Positions 50,037 through 59,072 of a stretch of DNA of 64,000 nucleotides are shown piece after piece; positions within the stretch are counted from its first letter, which is position 1, and every line of letters starts with the position of its first letter. The notes beneath the pieces are model-generated. The model had not been told where the DNA came from. It saw only the letters and a program-made list of their open reading frames with translations, and made no database searches. The position numbers and the translations under genes are program-made. Source of the DNA: Streptomyces sp. DSM 15324 (GTDB lineage Bacteria; Actinomycetota; Actinomycetes; Streptomycetales; Streptomycetaceae); NCBI RefSeq assembly GCF_001514285.1, contig NZ_KQ949028.1, positions 380,877 through 444,876 of the forward strand. Reading direction: 5' to 3'.

Positions 50037-50797
50037 TGATGCAGCTCGCCCACACCGCCGCCCTCGTCACCGGCGGTGCCTCCGGTCTCGGCGCGGCCAC
50101 CGCGAAGGCCCTCGCCGAGCGCGGCGCGCAGGTGTACGCCCTCGACCTCAAGGACGGCGTCGACCGGGCCCCCGAGGTCGACGGCGTCACGTACGTCCCC
50201 GCCGACGTCACCGACCCCGAGCAGGTCCGGGCCGCCGTCGCCGCGGCGGCGGGCGCGGGGGTGCCGCTGCGCACGGTCGTCAACTGCGCCGGCATCGGCC
50301 CGTCCGCGCGGATCCTCGGCCGCAAGGGCGTCCACGACCTCGCGCTGTACGCCAAGGTGATCCAGATCAATCTGATCGGCACCTTCAACGTCCTCGCGCT
50401 CGCCTCCGAGGCCATCGCCGCCACCGAGGCCGACGAGCACGGCCAGCGCGGCGTGATCGTCAACACCGCGTCGATCGCCGCGTACGACGGCCAGATCGGC
50501 CAGGCCGCCTACTCCTCGTCGAAGGGCGGCGTCGTCGGACTGACCCTGCCCGCCGCGCGCGACCTGGCGCAGTACGGCATCCGGGTGTGCACCATCGCCC
50601 CGGGGATCGTGGAGACGCCGATGCTGGCCACGGTCTCGGAGGAGTACCGGGCGGGCCTCGCGGCCGGGGTGCCGTTCCCGCAGCGGCTGGCGCGGCCCGA
50701 GGAGTACGCGCAGCTCGCCCTGTCGATCATCGACCACGACTACCTCAACGGCGAGACCATCCGCATGGACGGCGCCCTGCGGATGGCCCCGAAGTAG
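50036..50797 (+). CDS. Short-chain dehydrogenase (3-hydroxyacyl-CoA dehydrogenase type 2-like)
   Basis: 253 residues. The ATG overlaps the stop of the acyl-CoA dehydrogenase, with AAGGAG just upstream. TGGASGLGAATAKALAERG (NAD site), NCAGIG, Ser in NTASIAAYDG and YSSSK catalytic residues, and a closing APGIVETPML. It matches HSD17B10/type-2 3-hydroxyacyl-CoA dehydrogenases, consistent with fatty- or branched-acyl degradation. Confidence 0.92.
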   Translation: MMQLAHTAALVTGGASGLGAATAKALAERGAQVYALDLKDGVDRAPEVDGVTYVPADVTDPEQVRAAVAAAAGAGVPLRTVVNCAGIGPSARILGRKGVHDLALYAKVIQINLIGTFNVLALASEAIAATEADEHGQRGVIVNTASIAAYDGQIGQAAYSSSKGGVVGLTLPAARDLAQYGIRVCTIAPGIVETPMLATVSEEYRAGLAAGVPFPQRLARPEEYAQLALSIIDHDYLNGETIRMDGALRMAPK

Positions 50798-50812
50798 CCG
50801 CGAGCCGCTTCC

Positions 50813-51598
50813 TCAGCCCCTGACCAGCAGCTGGAAGTCGAAGGCGTACCGGGACGCGCGGTAGATGTGCGTCCCGTACTCGACAGGCCGGCCGGTGTCG
50901 TCGTACGCCGTGCGCTGCATGGTCAGCAGTGCCGCGCCCGGCTCCTCGCCGAGCAGCCCGCCCTCCTCGGCGGTGGCCGCGCGGGCTCCGACGGTCTGCC
51001 GGGCGCTGTGCAGGGTGATGCCCGTCGCGCGCATCAGGTGGTACAGGCCGGTCGCCTCCAACCGCTCCGTGTCCAGGTCGAACAGGGCCGGGGGCAGGTA
51101 GTTGCACAGATGGGCCACCGGTTCCCCGTGTGCCGAGCGCAGCCGTTCCAGCCGGGTGACCTCGGCGCCCTCCGCGATCCCGAGGGCGGCCGCCACGTCG
51201 GGGCCCGCGGGGACCCGTTCGTTGCGCAGGACGTGCGTGGTGGGCCCCTGTCCGGCCGCCTCCAGGTCGTCGTAGAGGCTGCTGAGCTCCAGCGGCCGCT
51301 TGACCTGGCTGTGCACGACCTGGGTGCCGACGCCGCGGCGGCGCACCAGCAGCCCCTTGTCGACCAGCGACTGGATCGCCTGGCGGACCGTGGGGCGGGA
51401 GAGGCCGAGCCGGGTCGACAGGTCGATCTCGTTGCCCAGGAGGTTGCCGGGGGCGAGCGCGCCGTGCTCGATCGCCGACTCCAGCTGCTGGGCGAGCTGG
51501 TAGTAGAGCGGTACCGGGCTGGACCGGTCGAGCGCGAAGGGCAGCCCGTCCAGGGCCGAGGCGGCCACCGCGCGGGGACGTTCACCGGTCTTCGCCAT
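50813..51598 (-). CDS. GntR/HutC-family regulator
   Basis: 261 residues from the ATG at 51598 with GGAGG. Winged HTH (LPLYYQLAQQLE-type start PVPLYYQLAQQLESAIEHGA, then LGLSRPTVRQAIQSLVDKGL) and a C-terminal UTRA domain that binds sugars or histidine-like ligands. Divergent from the CUT2 sugar transport operon; it very likely represses it in the absence of inducer. Confidence 0.9.
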   Translation of the reverse strand: MAKTGERPRAVAASALDGLPFALDRSSPVPLYYQLAQQLESAIEHGALAPGNLLGNEIDLSTRLGLSRPTVRQAIQSLVDKGLLVRRRGVGTQVVHSQVKRPLELSSLYDDLEAAGQGPTTHVLRNERVPAGPDVAAALGIAEGAEVTRLERLRSAHGEPVAHLCNYLPPALFDLDTERLEATGLYHLMRATGITLHSARQTVGARAATAEEGGLLGEEPGAALLTMQRTAYDDTGRPVEYGTHIYRASRYAFDFQLLVRG

Positions 51599-51819
51599 CG
51601 AGGGCACCTCCTGAGTCGGCCGCGGGAGCGGATCGCCCGACGAACCTCCCCGAATCGTCCACACGTGCGAGGGGTACGCCTGTGTGCGAGGAATGATGAT
51701 CGGCTTCTATGGTGGTCGGATGATCTGGCGTCCCCCAGGTGTAGGTCCCGGCGGCCTCCGCTGTCAATGGTTTGTTCTTACATTCGGACCTGATCCTGAG
51801 ATGATGTCTTAACAAAGTA

Positions 51820-51848
51820 TTGACACCGGGCCTGGGAGGGGATTTGAT
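51820..51848 (+). promoter_or_regulatory. Sigma-70-type promoter of the CUT2 operon
   Basis: TTGACA (51820-51825), a 17-bp spacer and TTTGAT (51843-51848) make a near-consensus housekeeping promoter, placing the start about 170 nt before the binding-protein gene. The leader contains a tandem 16-bp repeat. Confidence 0.6.
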
Positions 51849-51945
51849 CCGGTCCCAGCGGTGCACGGGCCGAGTCCCTCCGTCGAACAGAAAACGAACA
51901 GTCGCGGACCCGGCCCCCGTGGCCCCTGAGCAGTAACGGGCCCTG

Positions 51946-51979
51946 ATCCCAGAGATCCCCCACATCCCAGAGATCCCCC
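51946..51979 (+). repeat. Tandem 16-bp repeat in the CUT2 leader
   Basis: ATCCCAGAGATCCCCC occurs at 51946-51961 and again at 51964-51979 (18-bp period). It lies in the untranslated leader, where it could be a repressor site pair or an RNA element. Confidence 0.6.
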
Positions 51980-52026
51980 CACCCTTTCCCGGTCGTTCTC
52001 CCGTCGCACAGTGAGGTGCAGGAAAG

Positions 52027-53043
52027 ATGGACAGCTCTTCGCCCCGTTCCCGCAGAATCGCCCCGGTCGTGGCCATGGCCGCGGCGGTGGCCCTGACCTT
52101 GGCGGGCTGCTCCAGCAGCTCCGGTGGCAAGAAGGCCGAGGAGAGCGCGGGCGGCGCCTCGGCGGGCAAGGCGAGCACCCCGCAGATGACGGTGGCGCTG
52201 GTGACGCACCAGTCGCCGGGCGACACCTTCTGGGACATCGTCCGCAAGGGCGCCGAGGCCGCGGCGGCCAAGGACAACGTCAAGCTGGTCTACTCGGCCG
52301 ACCCGAACGCGGGCAACCAGTCCAACCTGGTCCAGAACGCCATCGACCAGAAGGTGGACGGAATCGCCGTCACCCTCGCCAAGCCCGACGCCCTCAAGGA
52401 CGTCGTCGCCAAGGCGAAGGCCGCGAACATCCCCGTCGTCGGCCTCAACTCCGGTGTGAGCGAGTGGCAGAAGCTCGGCCTGATGGAGTTCTTCGGCCAG
52501 GACGAGACGGTCGCCGGTGAGGCGCTCGGCAAGCGGCTCAACGAGGAAGGCGCCAAGAAGGCCGTCTGTGTCATCCAGGAGCAGGGCAACATCGGCCTGA
52601 CCCAGCGGTGCGACGGCGTGAAGAAGACCTTCTCGGGCACCACCGAGGTGCTGAACGTCAACGGCACCGACATGCCGTCCGTGAAGTCGACGATCACCGC
52701 CAAGCTGACCCAGGACAAGTCCATCGACTACATCGTCACGCTCGGCGCCCCCTTCGCCCTGACGGCCGTCCAGTCCGCCTCCGACGCCGGCTCCAAGGCG
52801 AAGATCGCCACCTTCGACCTCAACAAGGACCTCACCGGAGCCATCAGCAAGGGCACCATCCAGTTCGCCGTCGACCAGCAGCCCTACCTCCAGGGCTACC
52901 TGGCGATCGACTCGCTGTGGCTCTACAAGAACAACGGCAACTACATGGGCGGCGGCGAGGCCCCGGTGCTGACCGGTCCGGCCTTCGTGGACAAGACCAA
53001 CGTCGACAAGGTCGCCGCGTTCGCCGCGAAGGGCACCCGGTGA
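52027..53043 (+). CDS. CUT2-family sugar ABC transporter substrate-binding lipoprotein
   Basis: 338 residues. Lipoprotein signal with lipobox LAGC (Cys28), then a ribose/galactose-binding-type periplasmic fold: VALVTHQSPGDTFWDIVRKG, QKVDGIAVTLAKPDALKDVV and ITAKLTQDKSIDYIVTLGAP. It is anchored outside the cell and delivers a sugar or polyol to the permease. First gene of a three-gene operon, controlled by the divergent GntR. Confidence 0.94.
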   Translation: MDSSSPRSRRIAPVVAMAAAVALTLAGCSSSSGGKKAEESAGGASAGKASTPQMTVALVTHQSPGDTFWDIVRKGAEAAAAKDNVKLVYSADPNAGNQSNLVQNAIDQKVDGIAVTLAKPDALKDVVAKAKAANIPVVGLNSGVSEWQKLGLMEFFGQDETVAGEALGKRLNEEGAKKAVCVIQEQGNIGLTQRCDGVKKTFSGTTEVLNVNGTDMPSVKSTITAKLTQDKSIDYIVTLGAPFALTAVQSASDAGSKAKIATFDLNKDLTGAISKGTIQFAVDQQPYLQGYLAIDSLWLYKNNGNYMGGGEAPVLTGPAFVDKTNVDKVAAFAAKGTR

Positions 53044-54119
53044 TCAGCATGACCCACCACGCCGAGCCGGCGGTGACCACACCGCCGGCCCCCGGCCCGA
53101 AGGAGACGGACGGCCGGACCGCCCGACGTCCCCTCGCCCTCCGGCTGCTGGCCCGCCCCGAGGTGGGCGTCTTCCTCGGTGCCGTCGCGGTCTACGTGTT
53201 CTTCCTCATCACGGCCCCGCCGGTGCGCGAGGCCGGCTCGATGGCCAACGTCCTCTACCAGTCGTCCACCATCGGGATCATGGCGCTGCCCGTGGCCCTG
53301 CTGATGATCGGCGGCGAGTTCGACCTGTCCTCCGGTGTCGCCGTGATCACCTCGGCGCTCACCGCGAGCATGCTCAGCTACCAGCTCACCGCGAACGTGT
53401 GGGTCGGTGTGGTCGTCGCGCTCGCGGTCTCCCTCGCCGTCGGCTTCTTCAACGGCTGGATGGTGGTGAAGACGGGACTGCCCAGCTTCCTCATCACCCT
53501 CGGCACCTTCCTGATCCTCCAGGGCGTCAACCTCGCGGTGACCAAGCTGGTCACCACCAACGTGGCCACCGACGACATCAGCGACATGGACGGCTTCGAC
53601 CAGGCGAAGAAGATCTTCGCCTCCTCCTTCGACATCGGCGGTGTCGAAGTGAAGATCACGATCTTCTACTGGCTGGCCTTCGCCGCCCTCGCCACCTGGG
53701 TGCTGCTGCGCACCCGGTACGGCAACTGGATCTTCGCGGTCGGCGGCAACAAGGAGAGCGCGCGGGCCGTCGGCGTGCCCGTCACGTTCACCAAGATCTC
53801 GCTGTTCATGCTGGTCGGCTTCGGTGCCTGGTTCATCGGTATGCACCAGCTCTTCACCTTCAACACCGTGCAGTCCGGCGAGGGCGTCGGCCAGGAGCTG
53901 ATCTACATCTCCGCGGCCGTCATCGGCGGCTGTCTGCTGACCGGCGGCGCCGGCTCGGCGATCGGCCCGGTCTTCGGCGCCTTCATGTTCGGCATGGTGC
54001 AGCAGGGCATCGTCTACGCGGGCTGGAACCCCGACTGGTTCAAGGCGTTCCTCGGCGTGATGCTGCTCGGCGCCGTCCTGATCAACTTGTGGGTCAGCCG
54101 TACGGCGACCCGGAGGTGA
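53040..54119 (+). CDS. CUT2-family sugar ABC transporter permease
   Basis: 359 residues, GTG start overlapping the previous stop; an ATG nine bases later is possible. About 9-10 hydrophobic helices with the BPD_transp_2 segments ALPVALLMIGGEFDLSSGVA and LPSFLITLGTFLILQGVNLA. A central hydrophilic insert (SDMDGFDQAKKIF) is typical of the FrcC-like group. Confidence 0.94.
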   Translation: MISMTHHAEPAVTTPPAPGPKETDGRTARRPLALRLLARPEVGVFLGAVAVYVFFLITAPPVREAGSMANVLYQSSTIGIMALPVALLMIGGEFDLSSGVAVITSALTASMLSYQLTANVWVGVVVALAVSLAVGFFNGWMVVKTGLPSFLITLGTFLILQGVNLAVTKLVTTNVATDDISDMDGFDQAKKIFASSFDIGGVEVKITIFYWLAFAALATWVLLRTRYGNWIFAVGGNKESARAVGVPVTFTKISLFMLVGFGAWFIGMHQLFTFNTVQSGEGVGQELIYISAAVIGGCLLTGGAGSAIGPVFGAFMFGMVQQGIVYAGWNPDWFKAFLGVMLLGAVLINLWVSRTATRR

Positions 54120-54124
54120 CCCTC

Positions 54125-55039
54125 ATGACATCCACCAACGGAACCGGCACCCACGGGGCGGTCGTCGCGGAGACCGCCGACCGGGCGGACGGGGCGATCG
54201 TCGCACTGCGGGGCGCCGGCAAGGCCTACGGCAACATCCGCGCCCTGCACGGCGTGGACCTGAAGGTCTACCCCGGCAAGGTGACCTGCGTCCTCGGCGA
54301 CAACGGCGCCGGCAAGTCCACCCTCATCAAGATCATCTCGGGGCTGCACCAGCACACCGAGGGCGAGTTCCTCGTCGACGGCACCCCGGTGCGCTTCACC
54401 ACCCCGCGCGAGGCGCTCGACAAGGGCATCGCCACCGTCTACCAGGACCTCGCGACGGTCCCGCTGATGCCGGTGTGGCGCAACTTCTTCCTCGGCTCCG
54501 AGATGACCAAGGGCCCCTGGCCCGTGCGCCGCCTCGACATCGAGAGGATGAAGAAGACCGCCGACGCGGAACTGCGCAACATGGGGATCGTCCTCGACGA
54601 CCTGGAACAGCCCATCGGCACGCTGTCCGGCGGCCAGCGCCAGTGCGTGGCCATCGCCCGCGCCGTCTACTTCGGCGCCCGGGTGCTGATCCTCGACGAG
54701 CCCACCGCCGCCCTCGGCGTCAAGCAGTCCGGTGTGGTGCTGAAGTACATCGCCGCCGCCCGCGACCGCGGCCTCGGCGTCATCTTCATCACCCACAACC
54801 CGCACCACGCCTACATGGTCGGCGACCACTTCAGCGTGCTGCGCCTGGGCACCCTGGAACTCTCCGCCGACCGCAGCGAGGTCAGCCTCGAGGAGCTGAC
54901 CAACCACATGGCCGGCGGCGCCGAACTCGCGGCCCTCAAGCACGAGTTGTCCCAGGTCCGCGGTGTCGACGTGGAGGAGCTGCCGGAAGAGGCGGACCTC
55001 ACCGCACCGGTGGCGGGCGGCGGCGAGGAGACGTCCTGA
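54125..55039 (+). CDS. CUT2-family sugar ABC transporter ATPase, single cassette (FrcA-like)
   Basis: 304 residues, one nucleotide-binding domain: Walker A LGDNGAGKSTLIK, Q-loop VYQDLA, signature LSGGQRQCVAIARA, Walker B VLILDEPTAALG and His in ITHNPHHAYM. RbsA-type CUT2 ATPases are double cassettes of about 500 residues; this one is a true single domain as in FrcA of fructose/mannose/ribose transporters, with a ~50-residue acidic C-terminal tail. It closes the operon and is followed by tandem repeats and a terminator. Confidence 0.94.
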   Translation: MTSTNGTGTHGAVVAETADRADGAIVALRGAGKAYGNIRALHGVDLKVYPGKVTCVLGDNGAGKSTLIKIISGLHQHTEGEFLVDGTPVRFTTPREALDKGIATVYQDLATVPLMPVWRNFFLGSEMTKGPWPVRRLDIERMKKTADAELRNMGIVLDDLEQPIGTLSGGQRQCVAIARAVYFGARVLILDEPTAALGVKQSGVVLKYIAAARDRGLGVIFITHNPHHAYMVGDHFSVLRLGTLELSADRSEVSLEELTNHMAGGAELAALKHELSQVRGVDVEELPEEADLTAPVAGGGEETS

Positions 55040-55083
55040 CAGGACGGTTCCCGCGGTCCCGCGGGGCGCGAGGAGCCTCGCCC

Positions 55084-55128
55084 GACGGACGTGACGGACA
55101 TGACGGACGCGACGGACGCGACGGATGC
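55084..55128 (+). repeat. Five tandem 9-bp repeats after the ABC operon
   Basis: Consecutive units GACGGACGT, GACGGACAT, GACGGACGC, GACGGACGC, GACGGATGC run into the terminator stem. A minisatellite-like array. Confidence 0.75.
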
Positions 55129-55153
55129 CCCGGTGGGTTCCCACCGGGGCATC
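55124..55153 (+). terminator. Terminator of the CUT2 operon
   Basis: GATGCCCCGGTGGG (55124-55137) is perfectly complementary to CCCACCGGGGCATC (55140-55153). Confidence 0.85.
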
Positions 55154-55232
55154 GCCGTTCCCGGAACCGGGGGCGCCTCGCGGACGTTGGAGGAGACGGA
55201 AGGTGTGCTGAGCCTTGGACGGGGAGGGTGAG

Positions 55233-55406
55233 ATGCAGGAGGAGCGGCGGGAAGGTACCGAGGAGGACCGGCGCAGGGTCCGGTTCGGGTCGCTGCCCGA
55301 GCGGGTGCGCGCCGAGGACACGGTGGAGGAGCGCCCGGCCGTCCCGCGGGACCCGGCGCGCGACGCCTACGACCCGGACGAGTGGTTGGTCCGCTACTGC
55401 CTGTGA
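55233..55406 (+). CDS. Small acidic/charged hypothetical protein (57 aa)
   Basis: Starts at an ATG preceded by GGAGGGTGAG. It is strongly charged (QEERREGTEEDRRRVRFGSL) with a terminal DPDEWLVRYCL. The closing WLVRYCL looks conserved-like rather than random, and codon bias fits the genome. I do not recognise a family. It lies between the transport operon terminator and a decayed region. Confidence 0.5.
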   Translation: MQEERREGTEEDRRRVRFGSLPERVRAEDTVEERPAVPRDPARDAYDPDEWLVRYCL

Positions 55407-55483
55407 GGGCTCGCGTTCGCCCTCGTCGCCGGGGTGACGCGTCACCGGGTGCAGTTGATCGAGGACCACGCCGCCCTGGTCTC

Positions 55484-55740
55484 GAGGACAGCGGCTGGCC
55501 GGAACGTGAGGCGTTGTGTGACCTGTACATGGACGAGCTGGGGGCTCCGGGGCATGCGACGACGGCCTCCGCCGTCGACGTGCTTCCCGCCTACCAGTCC
55601 TTCGCCCTGGTGGGGGCGGTGTTCCTGATGGCGCACCTGTCCGAGGACGCGGCGGCTGACTCCTCCCTGTCGACGGGGTCCCGCCGCTGGGCGCAGAGGC
55701 GTCTGGGCCATGCGCACGCGCTAGGCGCTGCGAGGAGACG
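55484..55740 (+). pseudogene. Possible decayed hypothetical ORF
   Basis: One frame reads DSGWPEREALCDLYMDELGA, ATTASAVDVLPAYQSFALVG and AVFLMAHLSEDAAADSS, protein-like and in good codon usage. It has no ribosome site or clean start, and becomes Arg-rich nonsense after about 55740. It looks like the middle of a broken gene of unknown family. Confidence 0.3.
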
Positions 55741-55804
55741 GCGACCACGGCAGACCTGCGAAGCCTGGCGGCGGAGCTGCGGGGCTCACTGGCTTGCCGA
55801 CAGC

Positions 55805-55834
55805 AGGTCTGCGCTCCCCCGGGAGCACAGACCT
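55805..55834. terminator. Bidirectional stem-loop terminator
   Basis: AGGTCTGCGCTCCC (55805-55818) against GGGAGCACAGACCT (55821-55834), one mismatch, 35 bp after the stop of the minus-strand oxidoreductase gene. Confidence 0.7.
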
Positions 55835-55868
55835 TGCCGCTCGCCGGCGTCCCGGCGGAGTGGGCCCG

Positions 55869-56873
55869 TCAGGAGGCCCGCACCTCCGTGATCGTCACGG
55901 GGCGGTGCTCGTGCAGCGAGAGCGTGCAGGCCTCGGCGATCCAGCCCGCCTCCAGGGCGTCCTCGATCGTGCAGGGCGAGGGCCGGGTGCCGGCCACGAC
56001 CTCGGTGAACGCGGTCAGCTCGGCGCGGTAGGCGGCCGTGAAGCGGTCCATGAAGAAGTCGTGCGGGGTGCCGGCCGGGAAGGTGACCCCGGGCTCCACC
56101 GAGCGCAGCGGCAGCTTGTCCTCCAGGCCCACGGCGATGGAGTCCGCGAAGCCGTGGATCTCCATACGGACGTCGTAACCCCGGGCGTTTTGACGGGAGT
56201 TGGAGATCACGGCGATCGTGCCGTCGTCGAGGGTGAGCAGCGCGCCGGTGGTGTCGGCGTCGCCCGCCTCCTTGATGTAGTCGGCGCCCCGGTTGCCGCC
56301 CACCGCGTACACCTCGGTCACCTCACGGCCCGTCACCCACCGGATGATGTCGAAGTCGTGGACCGAACAGTCGCGGAAGATGCCCCCGGAGGCGGCGACG
56401 TACGCCGCCGGCGGCGGCGCCGGGTCCAGGGTGGTGGAGCGGACGGTGTGCAGCTTGCCCAGCTCGCCCGACTGGACGGCGGCCCGCGCGGCGACGAACC
56501 CGGCGTCGAAGCGGCGGTTGTAGCCGATCTGGATCGGCACGTCCTTGCCCTGGACGGCCCTGAGGACCTCGACGCCCTCGGCCATGGTCTTCGCGACGGG
56601 CTTCTCGCAGAAGACGGGGATGCCCGCCTCGACACCGGCGAGGATCAGCGCGGGATGGGCGTCGGTCGCGGCGGCGACGACGATGCCGTCCACCCCGGCG
56701 GCCAGCAGGGCCTCGGGCGAGTCCACGACCTCGGCGCCGAACCGCTCCGCGGCGGTCTTGGCCGCCTCGGCGAAGGGGTCGGTCACGACGAGCGACTCGA
56801 CGGCGTCGAGTCCGGAGAGGGTCTCGGCGTGGAAGGCGCCGATGCGGCCGAGGCCGAGGATTCCGATGCGCAT
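55869..56873 (-). CDS. Inositol 2-dehydrogenase-like oxidoreductase (Gfo/Idh/MocA)
   Basis: 334 residues. Rossmann start MRIGILGLGRIGAFHAETLS, the EKPVAKTMAEGVEVL motif with the catalytic Lys, and the FRDCSVHDFDIIRWVTGREV loop with the conserved Asp/His pair of inositol dehydrogenases (IolG). It would oxidise myo-inositol or a related cyclitol or sugar with NAD+. It follows an SDR gene on the same strand and lies next to a CUT2 transporter, fitting uptake and oxidation of one polyol. Confidence 0.9.
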   Translation of the reverse strand: MRIGILGLGRIGAFHAETLSGLDAVESLVVTDPFAEAAKTAAERFGAEVVDSPEALLAAGVDGIVVAAATDAHPALILAGVEAGIPVFCEKPVAKTMAEGVEVLRAVQGKDVPIQIGYNRRFDAGFVAARAAVQSGELGKLHTVRSTTLDPAPPPAAYVAASGGIFRDCSVHDFDIIRWVTGREVTEVYAVGGNRGADYIKEAGDADTTGALLTLDDGTIAVISNSRQNARGYDVRMEIHGFADSIAVGLEDKLPLRSVEPGVTFPAGTPHDFFMDRFTAAYRAELTAFTEVVAGTRPSPCTIEDALEAGWIAEACTLSLHEHRPVTITEVRAS

Positions 56874-56966
56874 GGTGGTGCAGCTCCTTGAGGGGTCTTA
56901 CGGGAGGAGGGGGACGAAAGGGGTGGAGGCGGAAGGGAGGGGACGAAAGGACGAAGGAAGTCAGGT

Positions 56967-57743
56967 CTAGTCGAGGCCGCCGAGCACGTTCTGGTCCCAG
57001 TCGATCACCGAACCGGTGACCACGCCGGACCGCTCGGACAGCAGGAACACCACGAAGTCGGCGATCTCGTCCGGCTGGCCGAGCTTGCCCATCGGCAGCC
57101 GCGCGGCCGCCTCCTCGCGCCAGTCGTCCCCGGCGCCGTGGAAGGCCCGCTGCGTCGCGTCCTCGCCCTCGGTCGCCGTCCAGCCGATGTTCAGTCCGTT
57201 GATCCGGACGCGGTCGAAGCGGTGGGCGTGCGCCGCGTTGCGGGTCAGGCCGACCAGCCCGGCCTTGGCGGCGACGTACGGCGCGAGGAAGGCCTGTCCG
57301 CCGTGCGCCGAGGAGGTGATGATGTTGACGACCGTGCCGGGCGCCTCGCGGGCCACCATGTCCGCGACCGCCGCCTGCATGGCGAAGAACGGCGCCTTCA
57401 GGTTGATCGCGATGTGCTGGTCGAACAGCTCGGGCGTGGTGTCGAGGAGCGTGCCCCGGGCGGTCAGCCCGGCCGCGTTGACCAGGCAGTCGATCCGGCC
57501 GTAGGCGGCCACCGTACGGGCCACCGACGCCTTCGCCTGTTCGGCGTCCGCGAGGTCGGCCCGGACGAAGAGCGCCCGGCCGCCCGCCCCGGTCAGCTCG
57601 GCCGCCAGGGCCTCGCCGGGCTCCGGCCGCCGCCCGGTGACGGTGACCAGGGCGCCCTCACGGGCCGCCGCGCGCGCGACGGCCGCACCCACTCCCTGGC
57701 TGCCGCCGTTGACGAGGACGACCTTGTCGTCGAGAAGTCCCAT
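56967..57743 (-). CDS. SDR-family oxidoreductase
   Basis: 258 residues from an ATG at 57743 (AAAGGA upstream; an ATG three codons earlier is too close to it). Variant NAD loop NGGSQGVGAAVARAAAREG, NAAG, Ser in IITSSAHGG and catalytic YVAAK. Together with the Gfo-type enzyme downstream (93 bp) it forms a two-dehydrogenase operon divergent from a LacI regulator, typical of sugar or cyclitol catabolism. Confidence 0.9.
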   Translation of the reverse strand: MGLLDDKVVLVNGGSQGVGAAVARAAAREGALVTVTGRRPEPGEALAAELTGAGGRALFVRADLADAEQAKASVARTVAAYGRIDCLVNAAGLTARGTLLDTTPELFDQHIAINLKAPFFAMQAAVADMVAREAPGTVVNIITSSAHGGQAFLAPYVAAKAGLVGLTRNAAHAHRFDRVRINGLNIGWTATEGEDATQRAFHGAGDDWREEAAARLPMGKLGQPDEIADFVVFLLSERSGVVTGSVIDWDQNVLGGLD

Positions 57744-57925
57744 GGAGCGCATGTCCTTTCAGCCGACGCACCGCTCGGTGCCGGCCCGAGGCGCCCGCCG
57801 GACGGGGAGGCCCGGGTGCGCGACGGCCTCCGGGGTGCGGTGCGGCCCCGGGCGTGCGGCGCGGCCGCGGGAAGGAAGACCGCGTCGCCCCCGCACGGAC
57901 GTGAAGGACATCGTCGTCCCCTTCG

Positions 57926-57961
57926 ATGACAATGGCGGCTCAGCACTGCCATTCTTGTCAT
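57926..57961. promoter_or_regulatory. LacI operator candidate
   Basis: ATGACAATGGC (57926-57936) and GCCATTCTTGTCAT (57948-57961) form an inverted repeat with a 3-nt bulge in the divergent promoter between the SDR and LacI genes. It is AT-richer than its surroundings. Confidence 0.6.
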
Positions 57962-58040
57962 GACAAACCCGTCGAACAACCAGCAGGCGGCCATCAAAAA
58001 CCCCTCAAGCGGACCGTCGAGCGACTACGAGGAGCCTGCC

Positions 58041-59072
58041 GTGGGTCACCCCTTCCCCCTCCGCGAGATCGCACGTCAGGCGGGCCTGAGCGAGGCCACC
58101 GTCGACCGGGTCCTCAACGGCAGGGGAGGGGTGCGCGAGTCCACCGCGCAGGAGGTGCGGCGGGCCATCGCCGAACTGCACCGGCAGCGCACCCAGGTCC
58201 GGCTCGTCGGCCGGACCTTCATGATGGACATCGTGATGCAGGCGCCCGAACGGTTCACCACCGCCGTACGGGCCGCCCTGGAGGCCGAGCTGCCCTCGCT
58301 GCACCCGGCGGTCCTGCGCTCCCGCTTCCACTTCAGGGAGACCGGACCGGTCGCGGAGCAGATCGCCGTCCTGGACCGGATAGCGCGGCGCGGCTCGCAG
58401 GGCGTGATCCTCAAGGCGCCGGACGTCCCCGAGGTCACGGCCGCCGTCGGCCGGCTGGTCGCCGCCGGCATCCCGGTCGTCACGCTCGTCACCGACCTGC
58501 CCGCCAGCGCCCGGCTCGCCTATGTCGGCATCGACAACCGCGCCGCCGGCGCCACGGCCGCGTACCTCATGGGACAGTGGCTCGGCGAGCGCCCCGGCAA
58601 TGTCCTCACCAGCCTGTCCAGCGGGTTCTTCCGCAACGAGGAGGAGCGCGAGATGGGCTTCCGCGGGGTGATGCGGGCCAGGCACCCGGGCCGCGCCCTG
58701 GTGGAGATCACCGAGGGACAGGGCCTGGACGCCACCCAGTACGACCTCGTCCGGGCCGCCCTGGCCCGGGACCCGGAGATCCGGGCGGTGTACTCGATCG
58801 GCGGCGGGAACTTCGCCACCCTGAGGGCCTTCGCCGACGCCCGCCGTGAGTGCGCCGTGTTCGTCGCGCACGACCTCGACCACGACAACACCCGGCTGCT
58901 GCGCGACCACCGGCTGTCCGCCGTCCTCCACCACGACCTGCGCCAGGACATGCGCGAGGCCTGCCACACGGTGATGCGCGCCCACGGGGCCCTGCCGCCC
59001 GCCGGACCGACCCTGCCGTCCGCGATCCAGGTGGTGACCCCGTACAACATGCCCCCGGCGGCGGGCGGCTGA
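58041..59072 (+). CDS. LacI-family regulator of sugar/cyclitol catabolism
   Basis: 343 residues from a GTG at 58041 that has GAGGAG eight bases upstream; an ATG at 57960 would add 27 low-complexity residues, has no ribosome site and lies in the operator. LacI HTH FPLREIARQAGLSEATVDRV and hinge LNGRGGVRESTAQEV, then a periplasmic-binding-like sensor (AYVGIDNRAAGATAAYLMGQ). The TVDRVLN form is typical of CUT2-linked repressors. Divergent from the two dehydrogenases. Confidence 0.88.
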   Translation: MGHPFPLREIARQAGLSEATVDRVLNGRGGVRESTAQEVRRAIAELHRQRTQVRLVGRTFMMDIVMQAPERFTTAVRAALEAELPSLHPAVLRSRFHFRETGPVAEQIAVLDRIARRGSQGVILKAPDVPEVTAAVGRLVAAGIPVVTLVTDLPASARLAYVGIDNRAAGATAAYLMGQWLGERPGNVLTSLSSGFFRNEEEREMGFRGVMRARHPGRALVEITEGQGLDATQYDLVRAALARDPEIRAVYSIGGGNFATLRAFADARRECAVFVAHDLDHDNTRLLRDHRLSAVLHHDLRQDMREACHTVMRAHGALPPAGPTLPSAIQVVTPYNMPPAAGG

